DNA of 64,000 nt from the NCBI RefSeq assembly GCF_016862435.1, contig NZ_BOMY01000060.1, positions 1-64,000 of the forward strand, given 5' to 3'. The first letter of the stretch is position 1. Every line of letters starts with the position of its first letter. The position numbers were made by a program, and so were the translations under genes. Below, one piece after another: positions 57,144 to 64,000 of this stretch. The DNA is from Paractinoplanes tereljensis (lineage in GTDB: Bacteria > Actinomycetota > Actinomycetes > Mycobacteriales > Micromonosporaceae). The notes below the pieces were generated by a model. The model did no database searches and was not told the origin of the DNA. It was given only the letters and a program-made list of their open reading frames with translations.

Positions 57144-57216
57144 GTGCGATCGCTCTCTGTGTGGGGGTGGGGTTGCGTGCCGCGGGCGACACGCAACCCC
57201 GCGTCCAGGTGGAGGA

Positions 57217-58515
57217 TCAGCCCGCCGCGCCCACGAGCTGCTTGCGGATGTCCGCCGGGAACCAGTCGTAGGCCTCGAGGTACGGGTCCGGTTCGATGAA
57301 CTTGTCGGAGGACCAGACGATGTCGAACTGGTTGTTGGCGTTGATCTGGCCGATGTGGCCCGGCTTGGAGATGTGGTGGTTCTTGCCGTCGAGCGTGACC
57401 TTGCCCTCCGGCGCGTCGAACGTGATGGTGTGCGACTTCGCCGCGGCGTTCACCGCGTTGACGTCGAACGAGCCGGCCGCCTCGACGAGGGACTTGTACA
57501 GGTACAGCGAGATGTAGGCGGCCTCCATCGGGTCGGAGGTGACGCCGCTGCTGTTGGGGTAGGCCTTCCAGCTCTGGATGAACTTCGGGTTGGTGTCGGT
57601 CTTGAGCGACTGGAAGTAGTTCCAGGACGCGTAGTTGCCGGTGACCTCGTGGCCCATGGCCGGCGCCTCCTCCTCGGCGATCGACACCGAGATGATCGGC
57701 GTCTTCGCGGGAGTGAGGCCGGCGTCGTAGTACGCCTTGACGAAGCCGACGTTCGACGAGCCGTTGATGGTGTTGAAGATGAAGTCGGGCTTGGCCGCCA
57801 CGATCTTCGCCACCTGGCTGGTCCAGTCGTCCTTGTCGAGGGGTACGTACTCCTCACCGACGATCTTGATGCCGAGCTTGGCCGCGTAGAGCTTGATGAT
57901 CGCGTTCGCGGTGCGGGGGAAGACGTAGTCGCTACCCGCGAGGAACAGCGTCTTCACTCCCTTGGAGGCGAGGAAGTCCATCGCCGGGATGATCTGCTGG
58001 TTGGTGGTCGCGCCGGTGTAGTAGATGTTCGGCGACGACTCGAGGCCCTCGTACTGCACCGGGTAGAAGAAGAGGCCGTTGAGCTTCTCGACCACCGGCT
58101 TCACGGCCTTGCGCGAGGACGAGGTCCAGCCGCCGAAGATCGCGGCGACGCAGTCCTGGGTGAGCAGCTTCTCGGTCTTCTCCGCGAAGGTGGGCCAGTC
58201 GGTGGCGCCGTCTTCCTGGACGTACTGGATCTTCTTGCCGAGGATGCCGCCGCTGGTGTTGATCTCGTCGGCGGCCATGTGCAGCACGTTGGAGACGGTC
58301 TTCTCGGAGATCGCCATGCCACCGGTAAGGGAGTTGAGGAAGCCGAGCTTGATGGTGCTGCCGGAGGTGTCGACGCAGCTGGCGGCCGCGGAGGCCCCGG
58401 CGGTGGACGTGTCGTCGCCGGCGCGGGCGCCACAGCCGGCGAGCACGAGGGCCATGGTCGTCCCGATGGCGCCGATAGCCACAGACGCGCGCATCCGCTT
58501 ATTGGTGGTCAACAT
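57217..58515 (-). CDS. urtA: urea ABC transporter substrate-binding lipoprotein UrtA
   Basis: A 432-residue lipoprotein. The lipobox LAGC puts lipidated Cys28 at the start of the mature protein, then a linker. The periplasmic-binding domain (about 50-432) matches UrtA: IKLGFLNSLTGGMAISEKTV, GTTSS-like text WTSSSRKAVKPVVEK, FFYPVQYEGLESSPNIYYTG and PLDKDDWTSQVAKIV. The family binds urea or short-chain amides. It is the first gene of the operon, with a long upstream region (58516-58886). Confidence 0.92.
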   Translation of the reverse strand: MLTTNKRMRASVAIGAIGTTMALVLAGCGARAGDDTSTAGASAAASCVDTSGSTIKLGFLNSLTGGMAISEKTVSNVLHMAADEINTSGGILGKKIQYVQEDGATDWPTFAEKTEKLLTQDCVAAIFGGWTSSSRKAVKPVVEKLNGLFFYPVQYEGLESSPNIYYTGATTNQQIIPAMDFLASKGVKTLFLAGSDYVFPRTANAIIKLYAAKLGIKIVGEEYVPLDKDDWTSQVAKIVAAKPDFIFNTINGSSNVGFVKAYYDAGLTPAKTPIISVSIAEEEAPAMGHEVTGNYASWNYFQSLKTDTNPKFIQSWKAYPNSSGVTSDPMEAAYISLYLYKSLVEAAGSFDVNAVNAAAKSHTITFDAPEGKVTLDGKNHHISKPGHIGQINANNQFDIVWSSDKFIEPDPYLEAYDWFPADIRKQLVGAAG

Positions 58516-58886
58516 ATGCGAGAACTCCGTTCCTGCTGAAGGGGACGTGCCGCCGGGGCCGCGGCACGGCAGATCGTGCGGATGAGATCTCCAGAGCTAG
58601 CCGCCGTCGTCCGAGCTCCCCGCCCCGTGCCGCCGGCCGCTGTTGCTAGTGAGAGAAGACTGGGCGCGCGTCATTACTCTGACATTTCTTGAATGTTCCA
58701 ACTCTGTAGCCGCCAGGCCGACCCGGCTGCGATAGTGCTGGAAATACGCGGTTGATCAACAGTCTGCGATGTCAGAGTTCTGTCGGGCTCCGCTAGGGCG
58801 CGACACGCATGGCACACTTCTGACATCCCGAAGACGGGTGAACACCACGAGCGCAACGGCGGAACGCCACGGCTCCCTGGGCAGGC
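58516..58886. other. upstream region of the urt operon
   Basis: No gene. It should hold the operon promoter and regulatory sites; the dyad at 58682-58696 is the clearest candidate. It also carries the 3' flank of the ASCH-domain gene. Confidence 0.5.
58682..58696. promoter_or_regulatory. dyad ACATT-TCTTG-AATGT, candidate operator of the urt operon
   Basis: A perfect 5-bp inverted repeat about 170 bp upstream of the urtA ATG, in an AT-rich patch. One of the TetR proteins of the operon or a global nitrogen regulator could bind here. Confidence 0.4.
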
Positions 58887-59687
58887 TCAGGCGCGGAAAG
58901 CGAGTCCGGCCTCGGCCATTGCCGTTCGCAGGCGCCCGAGGGCGTACGGACCGACTCCGTGCAGCGCCTGGACCTCGGCCTCGCTGAGTTCGGCCACCTG
59001 TTCGAGCCGGACCACGCCGTGCGCGGTCAGCGCGCGGGTAGCGGGCGCGCCGAGGTGTGGCAGCGGCGTGCCCGGCTCCGGCACCGGTCGAACCTGGGCC
59101 GGCCGTGGGTGACCCTCGTGGTCCAGGACGGCGGCACCACGCGCGGAGAGCCGGTACCCGATGTCGAGTGATTCGGTCAGGCCGCGTTCCTTCAGCTTGC
59201 GCACGTTCTGTTTGAACGACGGCGTGTCTCGCCCGATCCGTTGTGCCAGGTCGGGTGCCCGGGTGGCCGGCAGTTCGTCGATCAGCAGGAGCGTTGCCCG
59301 GGTCCACGGTCCGGTCGGCGAGGCGCGGTCCAGCCGGTCCAGCCCCGCGACGACCGCGGCGATCTCCGCCGCGTCGGGCACCGTTTCCCGCAGCTCATGG
59401 CGCGGGTCGGCGCCCGCGTACCGTAGCCCGATCCGATACACCGGCCGGTCGGCGTGCAAGCGGTCCAATCCGTGGCGGAGCGCGGCCAGCGACGCCGCGC
59501 CGGCCCGGCCGGCGTCCGCGGCAGTAAGCGACTCCACCGGTACGCGGTCGACGGACGTGACCTCGACCAGCCCGACCGCGGTACGCATCCGGGTACCGAC
59601 CTTGAGCCGCGGCCGGTCCCACCGGCGGAACGCCACATCGATGTCGCCGGCCCGGATCGACGCCAGTTCAGCTGGACGGATCTGCAC
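58887..59687 (-). CDS. ASCH-domain protein with C-terminal helix-hairpin-helix
   Basis: A 266-residue protein. The N-terminal ASCH/PUA-like domain (about 1-95) reads IRPAELASIRAGDIDVAFRR, LKVGTRMRTAVGLVEVTSVD. A winged-helix-like middle (about 115-190, LDRLDRASPTGPWTRATLLL, then TPSFKQNVRKLKERGL) follows. The end (about 225-265) is a helix-hairpin-helix: VAELSEAEVQALHGVGPYAL and GRLRTAMAEAGLAF. ASCH domains are predicted to bind RNA or modified nucleobases, and HhH binds DNA. It is a nucleic-acid-binding protein of unknown role. GTG at 59687 is the likely start. Confidence 0.75.
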   Translation of the reverse strand: MQIRPAELASIRAGDIDVAFRRWDRPRLKVGTRMRTAVGLVEVTSVDRVPVESLTAADAGRAGAASLAALRHGLDRLHADRPVYRIGLRYAGADPRHELRETVPDAAEIAAVVAGLDRLDRASPTGPWTRATLLLIDELPATRAPDLAQRIGRDTPSFKQNVRKLKERGLTESLDIGYRLSARGAAVLDHEGHPRPAQVRPVPEPGTPLPHLGAPATRALTAHGVVRLEQVAELSEAEVQALHGVGPYALGRLRTAMAEAGLAFRA

Positions 59688-59792
59688 GCCACCCAGTTCA
59701 CCACACTCCAGCGTGTCGGAACCGGGGTCGGCCGATCGTGGAGAGGGTGTGGAGCGGGGCGCGCCGGGCGCCTGCTGGGAAAGGAAACGCTC

Positions 59793-60623
59793 GTGTCTGC
59801 CACTCTTGCTCGTCGGATGTTCGGGCTTCTGGAGCCGATCTGCCTGGTCACCTTCTTCGCTGACGAGTGCAATGACGAACTGGCCGCGCTCGGCCACCCC
59901 ACTTACTGGGACGGGTACTTCGCCAGCCGGGCCGCGCCGCTGGGGAGGGTGCCCGCGGAGGTCGTACACGCGGCTTTCTACAGCTTTGCCGACGGAGAGG
60001 CCGCGCGGCACATCCCGAGCGCGTGGGAGAAGATCTCGCCGGAAGCCTCGGTCGCCGCGCGGGAGCGGGGCAGCGCGGCCTCCGTACGACGAATCCTCGG
60101 CGACGAGCTGGCCGGCTCCCCCGGCCTGGCGCGCGCCGCCGACCTGATCACCAAAGCCGCGCTGAGCGCGCCCATCGCAGGCCGGATGATGTACGCCGGG
60201 ATGCGCACCCTCGAGGTGCCGGGCGACCCGGTCGCCCGGCTGTGGCATTCCGCGACCACGCTGCGCGAGCACCGCGGGGACGGGCACATCGCCGCGCTCC
60301 TCGGCGCGTCCATCGGCGGTACGGAGGCGCACGTGATCAGCGCGCTGGCGGCGGGCATCTACCCGGCGGAGTCCTTCGGGCGCATCCACCACCTGCCGAA
60401 GAAGCGACTGGCCGCGGTGATGGATGGGTTGCGCGAGCGTGGGCTCATCGACGCCGAGGGCCGGTTCACCGACGCCGGCCGCGAGACCCAGCAGCGCGTC
60501 GAAGCCCTGACCGACGAACTCGCTGCCCCGCCCTACGACGCCCTCACGCCCGCCGAACTCGACGAGCTGATCGCCGACCTCGAACCCATCACCGCGAAAC
60601 TGGTGGCCGCCGGGTCCCAATAG
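59793..60623 (+). CDS. SCO6745-type winged-helix protein
   Basis: A 276-residue protein of the actinobacterial SCO6745 family. The N-terminal RMFGLLEPICLVTFFADECN and GYFASRAAPLG and the C-terminal HHLPKKRLAAVMDGLRERGL, then DAEGRFTDAGRETQQRVEAL with a wing-like end are family features; the last part is MarR-like. Its function is unknown. GTG at 59793 follows AAAGGAA. It is divergent from the ASCH gene with 105 bp between starts, and its 3' end overlaps the peptidase S51 gene by 35 bp. Confidence 0.8.
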   Translation: MSATLARRMFGLLEPICLVTFFADECNDELAALGHPTYWDGYFASRAAPLGRVPAEVVHAAFYSFADGEAARHIPSAWEKISPEASVAARERGSAASVRRILGDELAGSPGLARAADLITKAALSAPIAGRMMYAGMRTLEVPGDPVARLWHSATTLREHRGDGHIAALLGASIGGTEAHVISALAAGIYPAESFGRIHHLPKKRLAAVMDGLRERGLIDAEGRFTDAGRETQQRVEALTDELAAPPYDALTPAELDELIADLEPITAKLVAAGSQ

Positions 60624-61287
60624 GGTGGAAGCGCCAGCGGCCTTCGGAGATGACGTCCACCTTGTCGCCGCTGACGTGGATGGCTGTCTCGTCGTCGATG
60701 AAGTAGATCGGGAAGTCTGCTCGCTCGACGATGCGGTCGGCCCAGGCGTCGTCGCGCTCCGGGAAATGGGGCGAGTAGAGGTGCGGCTTCAGGTACCAGT
60801 CGAAGAGGCCGAAAGGTGGCTGCACCGTCGTCGCGCCCAGCGCGTGCAGGTCTGCGGCGTCGCCGATCACGTCGGCGGAGTGTGCCGTCAGGTTTTGACT
60901 GAAGATCATTGAGCCGGCGCTCACGCCCACGTAGACCCGGCTCTCCAGTGCCTCCAGGAAACCGTCGGCCAGGTTGTTGCCGGTGATGCTGCGCGCCAGG
61001 TGATAGTGGTTGCCACCCTCGACGTAGATGACGTCGGCGTGGCGGAGCCGGTCGAGCACCATCGGTTGCGGCAGGCCGTTCAACTCCAGGACGTCGAACT
61101 CCCGCCAGCCGAGGCCGTGCAGCCGGATCATGTCGGCGACGAACCAGCCGTGGTCGCCGGGCTCGGCCACCGACGCCGTCGGCACGAACACGACGTTCGC
61201 CGACGCGAACGGCTTTCCCAACATGTCCCGCAGCGCATCCCGCAACGTGTCGTTACGCAGACCGCTCGACGTCAGCAAAAGATTCAC
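60589..61287 (-). CDS. peptidase S51 family (peptidase E-like)
   Basis: A 232-residue cytoplasmic peptidase. The fold starts with NLLLTSSGLRNDTLRDALRD; the nucleophile Ser is in VGVSAGSMIF (about residue 119), and the acidic and histidine partners are likely in VEGGNHYHLA and the PHFPERDDAW region. Peptidase E cuts Asp-X dipeptides. The GTG at 61287 overlaps the hydrolase stop by 4 bp. It is the last gene of the overlapping operon. Its 3' end overlaps the convergent gene by 35 bp. Confidence 0.85.
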   Translation of the reverse strand: MNLLLTSSGLRNDTLRDALRDMLGKPFASANVVFVPTASVAEPGDHGWFVADMIRLHGLGWREFDVLELNGLPQPMVLDRLRHADVIYVEGGNHYHLARSITGNNLADGFLEALESRVYVGVSAGSMIFSQNLTAHSADVIGDAADLHALGATTVQPPFGLFDWYLKPHLYSPHFPERDDAWADRIVERADFPIYFIDDETAIHVSGDKVDVISEGRWRFHPIGTRRPPVSR

Positions 61288-62267
61288 CGGAAGAAGTCCT
61301 CCAGGATTCGTACGTATAGGTCGGGGTCGGCGAGGTGCACCACGTGGGTTGCGTCGACCCTCTGGTATTTGCCGTTGGGTAGCAGGGATGCGGCCCGGTC
61401 GGCGTCCTCCTGGGTCATCGCGCCGTTCAAGGTGCCGTCGGGCAGGACGGTGAAGTCGGCCTGGAGCAGGAGCGCGGGGCAGGTAATTCGGGTCAGGGCC
61501 TCGGCGTGGTTGAAGTCCTCGTTCCAGGTGCCGTCGTGGAAGGCCGCTCCGAAGCGTGGGTCGAACTGGTCCATGCCTCTCAGGAACAGGCGAACCGTGT
61601 CGTTCGGCAGCACGCCTACCTCTACCGGCTCGCCCCGATGTGCTCGGCGGTAGGCCTTCACCGCCTGGGTCAGCACCCACGCGCTTCCGGGGGCGATGTT
61701 GTTGGTGAAGAACTTCTTGTTGCTCGCGATCCAGTAGAGGAGGAAATCGTCCACGCCCTCCTGGACCGCTCGGGAGCACGTGGCGAACGAGCGGTCGGCG
61801 ATCGTCGTACGGATTCTTGGGTATTCGGCGGAGAACAGCGGTGGGTCCTCCAGGACGATCGCCGTCACCAGGTCGGGGTGGTTTGCGGCCAGCCAGGCGG
61901 TCAGCAGGCCGCCGGAGGAGTTGCCGCTTGCGTACGCCGGTTGGCTGATCGTCTTTTCCAGGAAGGCGGCCAGGTCGGCGCCGATGCGGTTGGCCGTCAT
62001 CGGGTAGCCGGGCGGGACGACGGTGGCGCCGTGGCCGGGATAGTCGATGTCGAAGACGTGGAAGCGGCGGGACAGGGCGGGCAGCACCCGGCTGTAGCTG
62101 AACCAGTCCATGTGCTGGGCGTGCAGCAGCACCAACGGCGGGCCGTTGTCCGGGCCCTCCGCGTAACTCAGCTCGATCTCGCCCACCGGGGCGGTCTTCA
62201 TGGTGAAGCCGGCCTCCGCTACCCGGGCCTTCCAGGGGTCGACATAACCCACGACGGGAAGCCTCAT
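61284..62267 (-). CDS. alpha/beta hydrolase
   Basis: A 327-residue soluble hydrolase. LVLLHAQHMDWFSYSRVLP is the oxyanion region, DIDYPGHGATVVP the next strand, the nucleophile is in ASGNSSGGLL (SGNSSGG), and HVVHLADPDLYVRIL supplies the catalytic His. The substrate is unknown. ATG at 62267 overlaps the upstream gene by 4 bp. It is in the middle of the overlapping operon, so it probably works with the RpiB-like and YdcF-like proteins. Confidence 0.82.
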   Translation of the reverse strand: MRLPVVGYVDPWKARVAEAGFTMKTAPVGEIELSYAEGPDNGPPLVLLHAQHMDWFSYSRVLPALSRRFHVFDIDYPGHGATVVPPGYPMTANRIGADLAAFLEKTISQPAYASGNSSGGLLTAWLAANHPDLVTAIVLEDPPLFSAEYPRIRTTIADRSFATCSRAVQEGVDDFLLYWIASNKKFFTNNIAPGSAWVLTQAVKAYRRAHRGEPVEVGVLPNDTVRLFLRGMDQFDPRFGAAFHDGTWNEDFNHAEALTRITCPALLLQADFTVLPDGTLNGAMTQEDADRAASLLPNGKYQRVDATHVVHLADPDLYVRILEDFFR

Positions 62268-62977
62268 GCCCACCTCGCGTCCGCCGTTCGTACGGTGTAA
62301 TCGGTTGCATCCCGCAGATAATCGGCTGCGTCTTGGACCTCGGGTGGCACCTCGACGTGGGCGATGAAATCGCGGCCGGCGGGGCCGTACCCGGTCAGCC
62401 GGGGTATCTCCCCCAGCAGCAGCGAGACGTACCGGTCGAGCGGCCACATGCCGACCGGCTCGTCCCGATAGCGCAGAGAATCGTCGACGAAAGTCCGGTG
62501 CGAGGCGTAGTTGACTATCCGGGTCGACGGTGCGGCGTGACGCCGGAAGCCGGCATCCATCCGCTGCTGCATCGTGCCGTCCTGCACCAGGACGAGCCGG
62601 TCGTGCCGGACGCCCTCGGCGCGCAGCAGGGCCAGCGCGTTGGTGACGTTGTTGCCGCAGTTCGTCGACTCCTGCTCGAGCAGGTCGGCGGCCAGGCCGT
62701 ACCGTTCCCGCAGGTAGCGGTCGAGCAGCGCGGCCTCGCTGAGGCCGTCCCCTAGAACAGCGCGCAAGGCGTCGGTGGTGTGGCCCTGGCCGCCCACGAT
62801 CAGGTATCGGTCGGCTACGCCGGCCCGCATCGCCGCCGCGAACACGTCGGCACCGGCCAGGATCGTGCCGCCGAACAGGATGGCCACGTCGGCCAGGCCG
62901 GCGGTCAGCGACGGGACGTCGCGGCGGGCGCAGAAGCGTACGAGCGTGTTGACGCTCCGGGCGATCGCGGCCGTCAT
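62264..62977 (-). CDS. YdcF/ElyC-SanA (DUF218) family protein
   Basis: A 237-residue protein of the YdcF/DUF218 family. Blocks: LADVAILFGGTILAGADVFA, RYLIVGGQGHTTDALRAVLG, ESTNCGNNVTNALALLRAEG and DRLVLVQDGTMQQRMDAGFR. Family members are predicted to bind nucleotide or lipid-linked substrates; some are linked with envelope assembly. There is no transmembrane segment here. ATG at 62977 overlaps the RpiB-like gene by 4 bp. Confidence 0.8.
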   Translation of the reverse strand: MTAAIARSVNTLVRFCARRDVPSLTAGLADVAILFGGTILAGADVFAAAMRAGVADRYLIVGGQGHTTDALRAVLGDGLSEAALLDRYLRERYGLAADLLEQESTNCGNNVTNALALLRAEGVRHDRLVLVQDGTMQQRMDAGFRRHAAPSTRIVNYASHRTFVDDSLRYRDEPVGMWPLDRYVSLLLGEIPRLTGYGPAGRDFIAHVEVPPEVQDAADYLRDATDYTVRTADARWA

Positions 62978-63387
62978 CGTTCGATCGCGGCGATGTTCGC
63001 GGCCTCGTCCGGGTCGGGGCCGGACGTGTCCAGGAAGGCCTGCAGCACCTCGACGGCCACGTCGGGAGCGAGCCGTTTGAGGCTCATCGCCAGCACGTTC
63101 GCGTCGTTCCAGAGCCGGGCGCCCCTCGCGATCCACGGGTCCCAGGCCACCGCCGCGCGCACCCCGGGGACCTTGTTGGCGGCGATCGCCGTTCCGGTGC
63201 CGGTCCAGCACATCACCACGCCGTAGTCGGCGCGGCCGTCGACCACCGCCTGCCCGACGAAACGGCCGAGGTCGGGCCAGCTCGGCGGCGAGTCCGGCCC
63301 GATGATCTCGTGACCGGCGGCGGCCAGGGCCTGAGCGACCGCCCGGGTCGTCTCGTTCTCGTCGTCGCTGGCGAACGCTACCCGCAT
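62974..63387 (-). CDS. RpiB/LacAB-family sugar-phosphate isomerase
   Basis: A 137-residue enzyme of the RpiB/LacA/LacB family. RVAFASDDENETTRAVAQAL is the N-terminal strand; the catalytic Cys is in YGVVMCWTGTGTAIAANKVP (about residue 60), and VRAAVAWDPWIARGARLWND is the next block. RpiB converts ribose 5-phosphate and ribulose 5-phosphate; the family also includes other pentose/hexose phosphate isomerases. It is coupled to the YdcF gene and starts nine bases after the unknown gene's stop. Confidence 0.85.
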   Translation of the reverse strand: MRVAFASDDENETTRAVAQALAAAGHEIIGPDSPPSWPDLGRFVGQAVVDGRADYGVVMCWTGTGTAIAANKVPGVRAAVAWDPWIARGARLWNDANVLAMSLKRLAPDVAVEVLQAFLDTSGPDPDEAANIAAIER

Positions 63388-63396
63388 GATGGAAGC

Positions 63397-63834
63397 CTAA
63401 GGCCAGGTGGCTGCGAGCTCCTTGAGAGAGTCGCGATTGCACGGCATGGTGACCGGCCAGCAGATCTCGTCGCCGTCGCCCTCCCGGTCGAACACGCAGC
63501 AGACCGCGCCGACCTCGGCCGCCAGGTCCGTGAAGACGCCCCGGACGCTGCTGGAATCGGCGAACAGGTGGCTCATCCCGGTGACGGCGGCGGTGAAGCT
63601 CATCGACACATAGCCGGGCCGCAGCGAGTACGTGTACCAGACGTGCAGGTAGATCAGGCCGATCGAGATCCGGTTCCGGAAGTTCGAGGTGAACGGCATG
63701 GTCAGCTCTTCACCGCCGGGCAGGGTGACCCGCACCGGCCCGGAGTCGGCGCGGGCGCGGGCGGCGACGGCCCGCAGGGCCGTCGCCACATTCCGAGCGG
63801 GCAGATAGAGGTTGTACCACCAATCGATGCCCAT
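63397..63834 (-). CDS. unknown protein of the rpiB-like operon
   Basis: A 145-residue protein I do not recognise. It has WWYNLYLPARNVATALRAVA at the N-terminus, a beta-rich middle (VRVTLPGGEELTMPF, then LHVWYTYSLRPGYVSM) and VCCVFDREGDGDEICWPVTM with clustered Cys/Asp residues near the end. No signal peptide. The composition supports a soluble folded protein. Its start follows three bases after the partial gene's stop, so the transcript is shared with that gene and with rpiB-like. Confidence 0.65.
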   Translation of the reverse strand: MGIDWWYNLYLPARNVATALRAVAARARADSGPVRVTLPGGEELTMPFTSNFRNRISIGLIYLHVWYTYSLRPGYVSMSFTAAVTGMSHLFADSSSVRGVFTDLAAEVGAVCCVFDREGDGDEICWPVTMPCNRDSLKELAATWP

Positions 63835-63837
63835 CGG

Positions 63838-64000
63838 TCAGGCCCGGGTGTAGGTCAGGCCGGACTGGTTGTCGACGGTGAAGGTGCCGTGGTCGACCTG
63901 GACCACCAGGGTGCCCAGGTTGCCCTTCTGGGTGCCGTAGGCGCCGGCCACGTAACCGGTGGCGGTGGCCTGAGTGTCGATGATCCAGACCCGGTTGCCG
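63838..64000 (-). CDS. C-terminal part of an unknown gene (cut by the window edge)
   Basis: The last 53 codons read RVWIIDTQATATGYVAGAYG, then QKGNLGTLVVQVDHGTFTVD. The gene continues to the right of the window. The text suggests a beta-rich protein. It ends three bases before the next gene, so it heads the operon as far as can be seen. Confidence 0.6.
   Translation of the reverse strand, partial: GNRVWIIDTQATATGYVAGAYGTQKGNLGTLVVQVDHGTFTVDNQSGLTYTRA

Overview
The window is high-GC actinobacterial DNA. Secreted Ser/Thr kinases, many Tat/Sec and lipoprotein signal peptides, LuxR-ATPase and ECF regulators, CBM2-bearing glycoside hydrolases, an Lsr2-type DNA-binding domain and start codons sitting directly behind TANNNT boxes all suggest a mycelial soil actinomycete, most likely Micromonosporaceae (Actinoplanes-like). 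That placement is an inference from gene style, not a database result.

Region 1 (1-41700) is ordinary chromosome. It starts with a gene-free repeat-rich stretch (1-737), then carries a beta-carbonic anhydrase, an alpha/beta hydrolase, an ArsR plus SRPBCC pair with a clear operator, a HelD-type helicase, a secreted beta-propeller, a CDF metal exporter, a coupled PfkB kinase-SurE pair, a STAS protein, a Ser/Thr kinase, a MerR regulator, a secreted 5'-nucleotidase, an E. coli-type arginyl-tRNA synthetase with a structured leader, a LuxR-ATPase/methyltransferase pair, several secreted proteins, an S9 peptidase, an ECF sigma factor beside a second kinase, and a galactomannan module (GH5 mannanase-CBM2, LacI regulator, GH27 alpha-galactosidase) with candidate operators. 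A DnaQ-fold protein lacking its catalytic acids, joined to BRCT and Lsr2-like domains (38070-39407), is the most unusual single gene. A tRNA-Asn gene follows at 39926-39998.

Region 2 (about 41745-50760) begins at a tRNA gene with a CAT anticodon and looks like an accessory island. It has sparse coding, a decayed IS481-like transposase, a truncated HTH antitoxin, a multiply frameshifted pseudogene, a MazEF-like toxin-antitoxin pair, orphan membrane or secreted proteins of lower GC and an AAA/DUF4143 ATPase. At least four diverged copies of a roughly 70-140 bp element that resembles a tRNA 3' end plus its terminator hairpins punctuate it, and one copy directly abuts the tRNA.

Region 3 (50765-58515) is a single minus-strand operon, urtABCDE, then an NCS1 permease, then two overlapping TetR genes. 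It looks like a self-contained urea or related nitrogen-compound uptake unit. Region 4 (58887-64000) holds an ASCH-HhH protein divergent from an SCO6745-type winged-helix protein, then a tightly overlapping minus-strand operon running from a partial gene at the right edge through an unknown protein, RpiB-like, YdcF-like and alpha/beta hydrolase to peptidase S51.

No CRISPR array, prophage, rRNA or biosynthetic core enzyme was seen.
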